This document shows, piece after piece, positions 8,096 to 17,367 of a DNA stretch of 64,000 bases; the first letter of the stretch is position 1, and each line of letters starts with the position of its first letter. The DNA lies in NCBI RefSeq assembly GCF_014205015.1, contig NZ_JACHMO010000001.1:1116001-1180000 (forward strand), written 5' to 3'. The notes under the pieces were generated by a model. That model was not told where the DNA came from and searched no databases. It worked only from the letters and a program-made list of their open reading frames with translations. A program made the position numbers and the translations under genes. This DNA comes from Saccharothrix ecbatanensis. Its GTDB lineage: Bacteria; Actinomycetota; Actinomycetes; Mycobacteriales; Pseudonocardiaceae.

Positions 8096-8464
8096 TCAGG
8101 CAGGCGGCTGGGTCACGGAGCAGATCTGGCGACCGTCGGAGGCTGTCAGGAGCCTCGGTCGGATCGGGACGTAGTAGGCGTTGTTGACGCGACCGCTGGG
8201 GAAGAATCGCCTGGAACCCCAGGGGCTGACGCACGTGTGGTAGCTGCCGTCTGCTGTGTCCACTCGGATGAGGATGAACGAGTCGGCGCAGTGGGTGTAG
8301 AGGCCGGTCGCGCCTTCGTGGTGGTCCGGATTGACGTGGCGGAAGCCGCATCCTACGGAGAAAGGTGCGTGTTGCGCCTCGGCCGGGTGCGGTGTCAACA
8401 GTGTCGAAATCGTCGTGGTCACGAGGACAAGTGTGTGGCGCAGCTTGGTGCCGATTCCGGTCAT
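8096..8464 (-). CDS. Secreted DUF6355-like protein
   Basis: A 122-residue exported protein. Residues 1-29 form a Sec signal peptide (KLRHTLVLVTTTISTLL, cleavage after AEA). The mature part begins around QHAPFSVGCGF, has four cysteines (CGF, HCADS, HTCVS, ICSV) and the motifs THCADSFILIRVD and YHTCVSPWG, which resemble the small actinomycete family DUF6355. The start is ATG 8464 behind AAGGAAGGGCG. A longer frame to 8572 exists but would place the signal peptide internally. Family members occur near natural-product genes, but none is seen here. Confidence 0.75.
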   Translation of the reverse strand: MTGIGTKLRHTLVLVTTTISTLLTPHPAEAQHAPFSVGCGFRHVNPDHHEGATGLYTHCADSFILIRVDTADGSYHTCVSPWGSRRFFPSGRVNNAYYVPIRPRLLTASDGRQICSVTQPPA

Positions 8465-8658
8465 TGTGATCGCCCTTCCTTGATGTGAGATCGAAGTGGC
8501 GATTACCAGCGTCCTGCGAGTGTGACCACCGGAACAGGGTTTCGTCTTTCCGAATAGGAAGGAATAGGTCACACCTGGAGGTTCCGATCATCTCGGTGGG
8601 TGGCCCATGTGGGTGGTTGCCGCGGTGTTTCCGGACCGTGGGGCGGGCATGGTGGTAG

Positions 8659-9510
8659 ATGTCGGGCATGAGCTTCGGTGCTGAGGTCGGGCGGATGGTT
8701 CGGGCGAACCAGGCGAACTGGGATGCGCGGACGCCGGTTCACGTGGCGAGCGAGTTCTACGCCGTGGGCAGGCGTGATCCGCTCGGCTGGTTCGCCCCGT
8801 TCGAGTGGGTCGATCTCGGGGATCTCGCGGGCCGGGAGTTGGCGCACTTGCAGTGCCACATCGGGATCGAGACGGTCGGGCTGGCGCGGCGGGATGCTCG
8901 TGTGACGGGGTTGGACTTCTCGGCTGCTGCGGTCGGCGAGGCCCGTCGCATCGCTGCGGAGGAAGGGGTGGGCGTTGAGTACGTGCACGCCGACGTGCAT
9001 GACGCGGTGGCACATCTCGGCGCCGGACGGTTCGACATCGTGTACACGGGCAAGGGCGCGTTGTGCTACCTGCCGGATCTGCCTCGGTGGGCGGCGACGG
9101 TGGCGGATCTGCTGAAGCCCGGCGGGTTCGTCTACATCGCCGAGTTCCACCCTTTGCTGAACGCCCTGGGGCCCAAACCCGGACCAGGTGAGGGGCCGGA
9201 GTTGTTGTTGCGGCACGACTACCTCGAAGGGCGAGGCGCGATCCAGCGGGACTCCACCTACACCTACACCGACGGCCCGGCTCTGACGTCGGACACGGTG
9301 TCGTACGAGTGGATGCATTCGCTCGGCGAAGTCGTCACCACGCTGGTGCGGGCGGGTTTGACGATCGACAGCCTGACGGAGACCGAGTTGTTGCCGTGGC
9401 CGCGGTGGTCGCAGATGGTGCGCGCCGACAGCGGCTGGTGGGCGCTTCCCGAGGGCGAGCCGAGGATCCCGCTGTTGTACGGGCTCAAGGCGTCGAAGCC
9501 GAGGGCGTGA
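8659..9510 (+). CDS. Class I SAM-dependent methyltransferase
   Basis: A 283-residue soluble enzyme. The binding motifs are visible in order: HLQCHIGIETVGLAR (motif I variant) near residue 64, VTGLDFSAAAVGEAR near 82, DVHDAVAHLGAGRFDIVYTG near 111-130, and LLKPGGFVYIAEFHPLL near 150. The C-terminal part (YEWMHSLGEVVTTLVRAGL) is typical of small-molecule methyltransferases. The substrate is unknown. Two in-frame ATGs (8659, 8668) are possible starts. Its last 26 bases overlap the end of the convergent NB-ARC gene. Confidence 0.85.
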   Translation: MSGMSFGAEVGRMVRANQANWDARTPVHVASEFYAVGRRDPLGWFAPFEWVDLGDLAGRELAHLQCHIGIETVGLARRDARVTGLDFSAAAVGEARRIAAEEGVGVEYVHADVHDAVAHLGAGRFDIVYTGKGALCYLPDLPRWAATVADLLKPGGFVYIAEFHPLLNALGPKPGPGEGPELLLRHDYLEGRGAIQRDSTYTYTDGPALTSDTVSYEWMHSLGEVVTTLVRAGLTIDSLTETELLPWPRWSQMVRADSGWWALPEGEPRIPLLYGLKASKPRA

Positions 9511-11779
9511 CGCTGACGGCCGACCTGGGGACCGGCACCATCCCCAGTCGGTCGCGCACATCGGCTGCCCGTGGATCGTCGAGTTCGTCCAGGATCGCCA
9601 GCGCAGCCACCCAGGAGGCCCGCGCACCCGAGGGAGCGCACCTCCCGACGGCGTCACCGCGCGCGATCAGCGTCTCGGCTTCACCCCAGCGGTCACCGAT
9701 CTCGCGTCGTGCGACGAGGGCGAGCTCGAACTGGGCGAGCGCATCCTCATGCCGGTCCATCGCATCGAACGTCGCACCGAGCTTGGTCAGCGTGTAGCCC
9801 TCGCTGTAGCGATCACCGGCGTTGCGCATGATCCTCAACGCGTGTTCGAAGCAGGTCAGCGCCTCGGTGAACCGGCCCAGTCGACGATGTGCCTCGCCGA
9901 GGCCGTTGACGGCGACTGCTTCGCCGGGATGGTCGTCGACCTGCCGGAACACGTCGGCGGATTCGGCGAATGCCTTCGCGGCGGCGTCGTGGTCGTCGCG
10001 GTCTCCTTCAAGGTAGCCGAGCCCGGTCAACGTCCACGCTTCACCGGTCAGGTCGCAGAGGGTGCGGCGCAGTGCCAGGGCTGCGGTCAGTTCGTTCTCC
10101 GCCAGGTCGAATCGGCGTCGTTCCCGGTGGGCGTGCGCCAGGTTGTTGAGGATCCAGGCTTCCCCGAACGAGTCACCGCCCGCCCGGGCCGCCGCGAGCC
10201 CAGCTTCGTGTGTCGAGATCCATTCTGCCCAGTGCTTCCGCAGGGACAGGAAGTTCCACAGCACAATGGGTAGTTGCCACGCGTGGGTGTGATGGCCGCG
10301 TTGGTGGGCGAGACGTGTGGCGGCGACCAGATTGCCCAATTCGGTGTCGCACCAGGCCAACGCGGTCGTATAGGTGAAGGCCGGCGGTGCGGGCGTGCCC
10401 GGCGTCGGTCGGTTCAGGGACGGATTGCGGTACTGCGGAGCGAGCGCGTCGTTCGCCTGCGCTGCGGCGTGCAGATACCAGTCCAGCATGCGCAGTGAGG
10501 CCGACTCACGATCTCCCTCGCTCTCCTCTAGTCGAGCGCGTTCCATGCTGTAGGCGCCGAGCAGGTCATGCTGCCCGTAGCGGTCGTGCCCGACCTGCTC
10601 GATCAACCGCACCGCGGCCAGCTCGCCGAGTGTCCTTCTCGCCTCGTCCACCGGCACGCCGCACAGCGCCGCGGCGACGTGCTCGCTGAAACTCGCGCCG
10701 GCGTGCAGTCCGAGGAAACGGAACAGCCTGGCGGCGCCGTCGCTGAGAGCCCGGTACGACCAGGAGAACACCGCCCGCACCGCTTCGTCCTCGTGGGACA
10801 GGGCGTCCAGTCGCTTGTCCACCGCCGACAGTTCGTCGGCGAGCTCATGGAGGGAGAGGTGCGGATGCGCCGCGACCCGTTCCGCGGCGACCCGGATGGC
10901 CAAGGGAAGGTAGGCACACAGCGCCGCGATCCTCTCCGCAGCCTCGGACTCTCGGGCGACGCGTTGCTCGCCGAACGTGTCGCGCAGCAGGCTCAACGAC
11001 TCTTTGGCGGTGAGTGGTCCGAGACTCACGAGGTGGGCGCCCTCGCGCATCGCGAGCCCCGAAAGCCTGCGACGGCTGGTGACGATCACCAAGCAGCCCG
11101 CGATGCCGGGCAGCAGCGGGCGCACCTGTTCGGTCGTGGACGCGTTGTCCAACACGATCAGCGTCCGCGTCCCGGCCAGCCTGGTCCGCAACAGCGCCGC
11201 CCTGCGATCCAGGGCGGGCGGGAGATCGGCCGGCGCAACGCCGAGGTCGCGGAGGAAGGCCTCCAAGACCTCGGACGACGCGGCCGGATCTTCGTTCGCG
11301 GCCCAACCACGCAGGTCGTAGAACAGTGCGCCGTCGGGGAACTGTGTCCGGATGTGGTGTGCCCACGAGACAGCCAACGCCGTCTTGCCGACGCCCGCCG
11401 GTCCGTCCAGCGCAAGCACGCCAGTCGACTCACCGCGCACCAGTTGCTCAGAGGCCCTCCCCAGTTCGGCGAACACCTCACCGCGACCTACCAACCTCGC
11501 CGAGGGCGGAAGCTGAGACGGAGCCGGTGTTGAACGGTGTCGGGTTCTCCCGGCTCCTTCCCACACCAGTGCCACGAGCGCGCCACCTGTTCCAAGCGCC
11601 TCATCACAGGCTCGTGCGAAGTCGTCCGTGGCTGGCTTGACTCCGTTTTCGACGTTGCTGACGTGCCCGACGCTGTAGTGGCACCGCTCAGCCAACTGCG
11701 TGATCGTCAGACCGGCCCCAGTCCGTAGGCGACGGAGTTCTTCGCCGATTCCCTGCCCGTTATTCGTTATTCCCTTCAA
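9485..11779 (-). CDS. NB-ARC/TPR transcriptional regulator with XRE domain
   Basis: A 764-residue STAND-type regulator. Domain order: an XRE helix-turn-helix (residues 10-65; LRTGAGLTITQLAERCHYS), an NB-ARC ATPase (about 95-380) with Walker A GPAGVGKTAL and Walker B TLIVLDNAS, a winged-helix segment, then tetratricopeptide repeats from about 480 to 740 (such as GEAWILNNLAHAHRERRRF). The family acts as ATP-driven switches controlling secondary metabolism or stress genes. It starts at ATG 11779. The IS4 element lies 176 bp upstream, so its promoter region may be affected. The target is unknown. Confidence 0.9.
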   Translation of the reverse strand: MKGITNNGQGIGEELRRLRTGAGLTITQLAERCHYSVGHVSNVENGVKPATDDFARACDEALGTGGALVALVWEGAGRTRHRSTPAPSQLPPSARLVGRGEVFAELGRASEQLVRGESTGVLALDGPAGVGKTALAVSWAHHIRTQFPDGALFYDLRGWAANEDPAASSEVLEAFLRDLGVAPADLPPALDRRAALLRTRLAGTRTLIVLDNASTTEQVRPLLPGIAGCLVIVTSRRRLSGLAMREGAHLVSLGPLTAKESLSLLRDTFGEQRVARESEAAERIAALCAYLPLAIRVAAERVAAHPHLSLHELADELSAVDKRLDALSHEDEAVRAVFSWSYRALSDGAARLFRFLGLHAGASFSEHVAAALCGVPVDEARRTLGELAAVRLIEQVGHDRYGQHDLLGAYSMERARLEESEGDRESASLRMLDWYLHAAAQANDALAPQYRNPSLNRPTPGTPAPPAFTYTTALAWCDTELGNLVAATRLAHQRGHHTHAWQLPIVLWNFLSLRKHWAEWISTHEAGLAAARAGGDSFGEAWILNNLAHAHRERRRFDLAENELTAALALRRTLCDLTGEAWTLTGLGYLEGDRDDHDAAAKAFAESADVFRQVDDHPGEAVAVNGLGEAHRRLGRFTEALTCFEHALRIMRNAGDRYSEGYTLTKLGATFDAMDRHEDALAQFELALVARREIGDRWGEAETLIARGDAVGRCAPSGARASWVAALAILDELDDPRAADVRDRLGMVPVPRSAVSVTPSASTP

Positions 11780-11944
11780 GCGAATACACCGCCCCCCTTG
11801 CCACCCCCAGACGGCCCGGCCAGTGTGGTGACAACCGGGAATCCGGCCGGAGGCACCACGAGAGACCGAGGATATGCGGATCTGACGTGGACCACTGGTC
11901 TATTCGATCCCATGACGACCCTATCGAGTGATCGGTGACCTGCT

Positions 11945-11954
11945 AGGTATACCC
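11945..11954 (+). repeat. Target-site duplication, left copy
   Basis: AGGTATACCC directly precedes the IS left end and is repeated exactly at 13449-13458. Its core GGTATACC is palindromic. Confidence 0.95.
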
Positions 11955-13448
11955 CAATGCCGCTTAGTTAGTGATCTTGCCGAAGAGGTGGATGCCAGGT
12001 GGCCGGTCGTAGCGGGTGCCTGTGTGGTGCGCGCGTTTGATCAGCTTGCTGCCGACGTTGCTGCGTTTGACCACGCGTGGGTAGGAGCGGTGGCGGCGGC
12101 CCCGGGCGCGTCGGTGTCGGATCTCCTCAAGCGTCTCGATGATCGCGTTCTTCAGGCGGTGAGGGGGAAAAACCCGCCTGGTTGGTGACCTGGCGGCGCA
12201 CAGCGTTGAGACTTCGGACGAAGGACAACCCGTCGACGTCGGGCCCGTCGTCCGGACCGAGGCCCTCGGCGGCCTCCAACATCAACGCCCGCACCGCGTA
12301 GTGGGTCAGCAGCAACGCCCAGATCTCCTGCCGGACCAACTCCGGGGACTTCGACCGCAGCACCCTGCCATGCGGCATCTGATGGGTCTCGATCTCGTCC
12401 AGGGTCAGCTCGAACTCCCACCGCTGCCGATACAGCACCGCCAACTCCACCGCCGGCGCCACCTCGTGATCCATGATCGACACCACCAGGCGGATCATCT
12501 CGGGCTGCCCGCCGCGGTCGGTCACCGAGTACTCCACCACCCGCACCGGCAACCGCGACCCCTCCGGCGCCCGCGACCGCTTGCCCCGCTTCAGGTCCGC
12601 CTTGACCTTCGAGGGCAGCAGCTCACTGCGGTAGGACCCGTCGGGAAGCCACCCCAACACCGGCAGGTCCACATCGTCACGGACCCGCCACACCAATTGC
12701 GCCCCGCTCCGGCGCGCCCGCTGCCACAAGTCGTAGGAGAACACACCGCGATCGGCCAGCACCAGCATGTCCGGCTCGAACGCCGCCACCAACCGCTCGC
12801 ACAAGCCGCGTTCCTGCACCCGCCAGGAATCCAACTCCGCCGCCACGATCGCATGCGTGCCGCACTCGCCCAGCCCCATGATCCGCACCTGCGGAAACGG
12901 GCTCTGCCCGCCCTTGTGCGGCTTCTTGCCGAACTCGGCTACGTTGGCCGCCGTGTCGGGCAAGTCCAGCACGACACCGTCGACCGCCATCACCCGCCAC
13001 CCGTGAAACCACGCCCCCCGCGTTCCGGCATGGGCCATCGGCACCGCCACCCGGTCGAACAGCACCCGCAGCGGCGCCTCGCCCAACCGCCCCCGCGCCT
13101 GGGAGATCGCCCCCGTCGTGGGCACCGTCCACCCCTGCCGCCACGTGCCCAGAAACCGCAGACCGTCGACCAGCTTGCGCATCACCTCTTCGTAACCGTC
13201 ATCGAAGAACAGGCACAGCGCCAGCACGTAGTAGACGACCACCCGCGCGGGCAGCAGACGCGACCGCCTCTCCCGACGCCCCGTTTCCGCGAGCACCTCG
13301 TCCACCAGATCCCGGTCGAACACACGGGCCAGCACACCGATGCTGATCCCATCGGTGAAACGGCGAGCAGACGGCACTGATCAACAGTACTGCCAACCAA
13401 TCCACTCGCCTCAACCCGCACACCAAGGCCACTAACTAAGCGGCATTG
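11955..13448 (-). mobile_element. IS4-family insertion sequence, 1494 bp
   Basis: The element is bounded by perfect 19-bp inverted repeats: CAATGCCGCTTAGTTAGTG at 11955-11973 and its complement at 13430-13448. A perfect 10-bp direct duplication flanks it (11945-11954 and 13449-13458), the size IS4 elements make. Intact ends and duplication point to a recent insertion. The single transposase gene on the minus strand appears frameshifted near its 3' end. The element lies between the NB-ARC gene and the Tad locus. Confidence 0.95.
12127..13377 (-). CDS. IS4-family transposase, C-terminus frameshifted
   Basis: A 416-residue DDE transposase. Catalytic residues are in AVDGVVLDLPDT (first D), LADRGVFSYDL (second D) and YRQRWEFELTLDEIE (E of the YREK-like signature). 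The annotated frame ends with PPEERDHRDA at 12127. The next frame continues with LKNAIIETLEEIRHRR, then SYPRVVKRSNVGSK and HHTGTRYDRPPGIHLF, to a TAA inside the left inverted repeat (11964), which is the family's usual tail. A frameshift at a T5C5 run near 12165 separates the two parts, so activity is doubtful. Confidence 0.9.
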   Translation of the reverse strand: MPSARRFTDGISIGVLARVFDRDLVDEVLAETGRRERRSRLLPARVVVYYVLALCLFFDDGYEEVMRKLVDGLRFLGTWRQGWTVPTTGAISQARGRLGEAPLRVLFDRVAVPMAHAGTRGAWFHGWRVMAVDGVVLDLPDTAANVAEFGKKPHKGGQSPFPQVRIMGLGECGTHAIVAAELDSWRVQERGLCERLVAAFEPDMLVLADRGVFSYDLWQRARRSGAQLVWRVRDDVDLPVLGWLPDGSYRSELLPSKVKADLKRGKRSRAPEGSRLPVRVVEYSVTDRGGQPEMIRLVVSIMDHEVAPAVELAVLYRQRWEFELTLDEIETHQMPHGRVLRSKSPELVRQEIWALLLTHYAVRALMLEAAEGLGPDDGPDVDGLSFVRSLNAVRRQVTNQAGFSPSPPEERDHRDA

Positions 13449-13458
13449 AGGTATACCC
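13449..13458 (+). repeat. Target-site duplication, right copy
   Basis: AGGTATACCC directly follows the IS right end and matches the left copy at 11945-11954. Confidence 0.95.
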
Positions 13459-13629
13459 GCTGTAGCGGCTTTTTCGTCGCAAGAGGAGTTGATGCACGAT
13501 GCCGACCGATGCGGCGTGGGGTTTCCACAACTCGCGGAACGACACCATCAATCCCCGGTCGAGTGCGAATCCAACTAATGAGTGAAGCCATCCGGAGGGT
13601 ATCGTCACGCTGCGAATTGAGGGGTAGCC

Positions 13630-14280
13630 ATGTCCGCAGAATGGTCGTGGACGCTCGTCGGTATCGCCTGTGGCCCCACGCTGACCGCGCTGACGGCGCG
13701 TGCCGCAGCAGGGCAACCGCTGTTCCCGCCGCCTTGGTGGCGCCCGAACCTGTCGCGCGAGGCGTTCATGACCACATCGGTCCTATGCGCCTTGCTGGCA
13801 CTGATGAGCTACCGCTTTGCGGGATCGCCGCTCCTGCCCGCCGTGTGCTGGCTCGCGATCACCGGTACCCAACTCGTGCTGATCGACCTGACCTGCCACC
13901 GTCTTCCCCATGCGATCACCGGTGCGATGTTCCTCGGTGGGCTGGTCCTGCTCGGCTACGCCGCACTCCGCGTCGGCGGGACGTCGGCGTTCCTGCGGGC
14001 GGTAACCGCGTCCGGGTTGCTGTTCGCCACGATGCTGGCCGTAGCGGTGCTGGCGTCGCCCATGATCGGCGGTGGCGATGTCGCACTGCTCGGCACGGTG
14101 GGCCTCTACCTCGGCTGGGTGGATTGGTCCCGTGTCGTGGTCGGACTGCTGCTCGCACTGCTGATGGCCACCCTGGCCGCCACCGCGCTCTTGGCGTCCC
14201 GCCGGATCGGCCCTCGGGACCCGTTCGCAATCGGACCGGCGATCGTCGGCGGCACGCTCATCGCACTGGGCCTTCCCTGA
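13630..14280 (+). CDS. Prepilin peptidase (TadV/CpaA type)
   Basis: A 216-residue multi-span membrane aspartic protease that would trim the leader of the Flp-type pilin at 20606. The two catalytic aspartates of the A24 family are seen: D86 in LIDLTCHRLP and D150 in the GxGD motif (GGGDVALLG). About six membrane segments fit the family. It starts at ATG 13630 behind GAGGGG and opens the Tad gene set. Length and motifs match the short actinobacterial form without an N-methylation domain. Confidence 0.9.
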   Translation: MSAEWSWTLVGIACGPTLTALTARAAAGQPLFPPPWWRPNLSREAFMTTSVLCALLALMSYRFAGSPLLPAVCWLAITGTQLVLIDLTCHRLPHAITGAMFLGGLVLLGYAALRVGGTSAFLRAVTASGLLFATMLAVAVLASPMIGGGDVALLGTVGLYLGWVDWSRVVVGLLLALLMATLAATALLASRRIGPRDPFAIGPAIVGGTLIALGLP

Positions 14281-14347
14281 CCGACAGCTACGGAGGCTCG
14301 GGATGTGCGTCCCCTTCCGCCACGACGACCACGACCTGAGGACGGAC

Positions 14348-14920
14348 ATGCAGATCTTCCACAGCACAGCCACGGCCTTGGTCGTCGTGCTCGTCGTAAC
14401 CGCGTGCAGCCCTCTGGGTACGGGCTCACCCGCTGAGCCGGGCGTCGCGACCGGTGTGGGCACCTCATCTCTGCCCGAGGCGTCCTCACCGGCACCAAAT
14501 CCAGCCGACGAAGCCGGAAGGCGCGCGGTGGACGCCTACCGCGGTATGTGGCTCAGCTACGCAGAAGCCGGCACAACGTCAGATTGGCAGTCACCGAAGC
14601 TGGGTCAGTTCGCGACCGGCACGGCGTTGTCCACCATGACGCGAGGTCTGTACGGCGACCACTACAAGGGCGTGGTGTCGCGTGGGGAGCCGATCCTCGA
14701 CCCGTCGGTGTCGTTGGTCGAGCCGGCCGAGGCTCCGACCAAGGTCGTCGTCACCGATTGCGGTGACTCAACGAACTGGACGAGGCACTACCTCGACAGC
14801 GGTCAGCCGGCCGACGAGGAACCTGATGGCAGGCGGCACATCGATGCCGTGGTCGAGAAGCAGGCAGACGGCACCTGGAAGGTGGTCGAGTTCGGTGTGC
14901 AGGAGGTGGGCACGTGCTGA
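14348..14920 (+). CDS. Exported lipoprotein in Tad locus
   Basis: A 190-residue protein starting at ATG 14348 (MQIFHSTATALVVVLVVTAC). The signal ends in a lipobox (VTAC), so the mature protein is probably lipid-anchored. A Ser/Pro/Ala linker follows, then a domain of about 130 residues (YRGMWLSYAEAGTTSDWQSP). Similar lipoproteins sit in actinomycete secretion and Tad gene clusters, but no function is established. It overlaps the next gene by 7 bases. An upstream in-frame start at 14303 is less likely because the lipobox would be too far in. Confidence 0.75.
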   Translation: MQIFHSTATALVVVLVVTACSPLGTGSPAEPGVATGVGTSSLPEASSPAPNPADEAGRRAVDAYRGMWLSYAEAGTTSDWQSPKLGQFATGTALSTMTRGLYGDHYKGVVSRGEPILDPSVSLVEPAEAPTKVVVTDCGDSTNWTRHYLDSGQPADEEPDGRRHIDAVVEKQADGTWKVVEFGVQEVGTC

Positions 14921-15756
14921 AGTGGACATCCGCCGTCGTGGCGTCGGTACTCCTTTGCGGTGCCTCTCCGGCTTTCGCCGGACCGTGGGGAAACGTGGAT
15001 TGCAGCCAGGCTCCCGCACCGGTATGCGATCTCGGCGTCGGAAACAACGAGAGGCCGCACGAGGCTTGGGACACGGGCCGACCCTCCAGTACTGATCAAT
15101 CATCAAGTGATGCCGAAGACCCGTACGTGGGGTGCAGCTACAAGCCGGTCGACTACCAGGCCCCCGATGGGCAGCCGCAGGAACCCGGCGGCTGGTTCAT
15201 GGTGTTGTGCTCGCCGGACGGCAAGGACCCGTTGTCCCACGGACCGGTGTGGGTCCCGTCCGGTGGCGTGCGGCCGACGCTTTCACCGGAACAGGTAGCC
15301 GAGATGGCACGCAACCGCTTGCTTCTGCCGTCGGTGACGATCTCGGCCAGTCCTGCCGACGAGCAGCTGGTCAGCTTGCCCACGTGGTTGTGGTTGAGCG
15401 GTGGCTGGGAAGAGGTGTCGGCGAGTGCGTCGGTTCGTGGTGTGTCGGTGACGGCCGTGGCGAAGCCGATGTCGGTGACGTGGTCGATGGGGGATGGCGG
15501 CTCGGTGACGTGTGCGGGGCCCGGAACGCCGTTTGCTCCTGGGCACCGCGACCCGAGGAGCGCTTCACCCGACTGTGGGTACACCTATCGCACCTCTTCA
15601 GCCGGGCAGGGCACTGACGCCTACAAGGTGACCGTCACGGTCACATGGGCCGTGACTTGGGCCGGCGCCGGCCAAGGCGGCACGTTTCCGAACCTGACCA
15701 CCTCGGCATCCTCTGCGTTCCGTGTGGCCGAGAGCCAGGGGATCGCGACCGGCTGA
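14914..15756 (+). CDS. Secreted protein of the Tad locus
   Basis: A 280-residue exported protein starting at GTG 14914, inside the end of the lipoprotein gene. Residues 1-22 are a Sec signal (SAVVASVLLCGASPAFA). The mature part has six cysteines and a beta-rich C-terminal region (VSVTAVAKPMSVTWSMGDGG) followed by VTVTVTWAVTWAG. It resembles the exported proteins commonly found beside CpaB/SAF genes in actinomycete Tad loci. The role in pilus assembly is a guess from position. Confidence 0.75.
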   Translation: MLKWTSAVVASVLLCGASPAFAGPWGNVDCSQAPAPVCDLGVGNNERPHEAWDTGRPSSTDQSSSDAEDPYVGCSYKPVDYQAPDGQPQEPGGWFMVLCSPDGKDPLSHGPVWVPSGGVRPTLSPEQVAEMARNRLLLPSVTISASPADEQLVSLPTWLWLSGGWEEVSASASVRGVSVTAVAKPMSVTWSMGDGGSVTCAGPGTPFAPGHRDPRSASPDCGYTYRTSSAGQGTDAYKVTVTVTWAVTWAGAGQGGTFPNLTTSASSAFRVAESQGIATG

Positions 15757-15850
15757 GCCCGGACGTCAACAACGAAACACCCGTACCCAACGCACGTCGA
15801 ACGCTCATGTCGACGTGTCGCGATGGCTCCATGCCTGAAGGAGGTCGGTG

Positions 15851-16540
15851 ATGACCGCTTCTGTTCTACACACGAAGGAGACGGCCGGCGCGTCGGCGAG
15901 CGCGTGGGCAGGCCGCGACCGCGGCAAGGCGCTTTCACGCTTCGGCGGCGGCCGTCGTCGCAGGCTCCCGCATCTGCTCGTCGGTGTCCTGCTGGTGCTG
16001 GGCTGCGCTGCTGGAGGCGTTGTCGCCGTAACGGAGTGGGCGGGTAGGGAAAGCGTGTTGGTATTGGCGCGATCCGTTGTGGTCGGGCAGGTCCTGACGG
16101 CCCGGGACCTCGAGGAGGTGAGCATGACGACCGACTCGGGTGTGGACCTGGTTCATGCGGCGGCAGTGTCCACAGTGGTCGGTAGGCCAGTGGCCTACAA
16201 CCTGCCTGAGGGGTCTTTGGTGACCAGATCCCTACTCGGCACACCGCAGGTCCCGTCTCGTGGCGACGCGATTGCGGCGCTGGGCTTGAAGCCAGGACAG
16301 TTCCCACCCGACATCGCGCCTGGAGCCACGGTGATCGTGCTCGCGACCGCGACGCAAGGGGCTGGGTCTGCCGACGTACGGACGTCGTCATGGACCGCGG
16401 TGGTCACCGGGCTCGCCGCGAGCGAAACCGACCAGATCACCGTGATCTCGCTGCAATTGCCGGAAGGGGACGCCAAAGCACTGGCCTCGGCGCCTGCCGG
16501 TCAGCTCAGTCTGGTCATGATCGCGGGAGGTGGACGTTGA
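15851..16540 (+). CDS. SAF-domain membrane protein (RcpC/CpaB-like)
   Basis: A 229-residue protein with one membrane segment (about residues 43-61; LLVGVLLVLGCAAGGVVAV). A SAF domain follows at about 70-135 (LVLARSVVVGQVLTARDLEEV, split here at the strand turn). CpaB/RcpC proteins act in the periplasmic or wall part of Tad systems. ATG 15851 is 6 bases after AGGAGG and is preferred to the GTG 3 bases earlier. Its stop overlaps the start of the TadZ-like gene. Confidence 0.8.
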   Translation: MTASVLHTKETAGASASAWAGRDRGKALSRFGGGRRRRLPHLLVGVLLVLGCAAGGVVAVTEWAGRESVLVLARSVVVGQVLTARDLEEVSMTTDSGVDLVHAAAVSTVVGRPVAYNLPEGSLVTRSLLGTPQVPSRGDAIAALGLKPGQFPPDIAPGATVIVLATATQGAGSADVRTSSWTAVVTGLAASETDQITVISLQLPEGDAKALASAPAGQLSLVMIAGGGR

Positions 16541-17367
16541 TGCTCGTCGTGGTGTGTTCCCTCAAAGGATCTCCCGGTGTCACGACGTTCGCTACCGCCT
16601 TGGCCGCACGATGGCCGGTTGGGGAGAACCCGATCCTGGTCGAAGCCGATCCGGCGGGCGGCGACCTGATGGTCCGGTTCCGCTTGAACGACTCGCCTGG
16701 CCTGGTCACCATGGCCGCCGCCGCGCGACGCAACACCGACCCGACCCTGCTCGCCCAGCATGTTCAACTGCTGCCATCGGGGCTGCGTATCGTGATCGGG
16801 CCGGTCGGTGCGGAGCAGGCACGTGCTTCGCTCAGTGCCTTGGATCTGTCGTCTCCGTTGCGCCGCGCCGCCGATCAGCCTGGTACGACGGTGATCGCGG
16901 ATTGCGGACGGGTCGACCCGGACTCACCCGCATTGCCGATCATCCGCAGCGCGGACGCGATGGTCCTCCTCGCCCGCCCTCACGATGACGAGCTCTCACA
17001 CGTCGCGCTCAGGCTTACGACGGCTCAGCGGTGGTCGCGGCGGCCTGGTTTCGTTCTGGTCGGTGACGGCTACGGGACTCGTGAAGTGTCGCAGGTGCTG
17101 GGAATTCCAGTGATGGGCCGCGTGCCGCAGGATGACAAAGGGGCTGCTGTGCTGTGCGGGCACGGCAACGTCCGGTCGGGACCGATGCGCTCGACCCTCG
17201 GTCGCGCCGCCGCGCAGATCGCGCAGTTGATCGCGGCACGGGCGCAGGCGGCGGACAACGGCATGCTTTCCGGCGTGCCGCGGCAGGTTCTCACTGCTAA
17301 TCGGTCCGTGCCCGAGGCAGGCCTACAGCCGCTGGGGACATCATTGCGGAACGGCGCATGCTCATGA
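16540..17367 (+). CDS. TadZ/CpaE-like ATPase with altered P-loop
   Basis: A 275-residue MinD/ParA-fold protein that in Tad systems places the pilus machine at the right site. It starts at ATG 16540, overlapping the upstream stop by one base. The fold is clear (LVVVCSLKGSPGVTTFATAL, LVEADPAGGDLMVRF). The deviant Walker A should read KGGxGKT but here reads KGSPGVTT at residues 9-16, so the catalytic lysine of the GKT is replaced by valine. ATP hydrolysis may be lost or slow. It overlaps the TadA gene by 10 bases. Confidence 0.85.
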   Translation: MLVVVCSLKGSPGVTTFATALAARWPVGENPILVEADPAGGDLMVRFRLNDSPGLVTMAAAARRNTDPTLLAQHVQLLPSGLRIVIGPVGAEQARASLSALDLSSPLRRAADQPGTTVIADCGRVDPDSPALPIIRSADAMVLLARPHDDELSHVALRLTTAQRWSRRPGFVLVGDGYGTREVSQVLGIPVMGRVPQDDKGAAVLCGHGNVRSGPMRSTLGRAAAQIAQLIAARAQAADNGMLSGVPRQVLTANRSVPEAGLQPLGTSLRNGACS

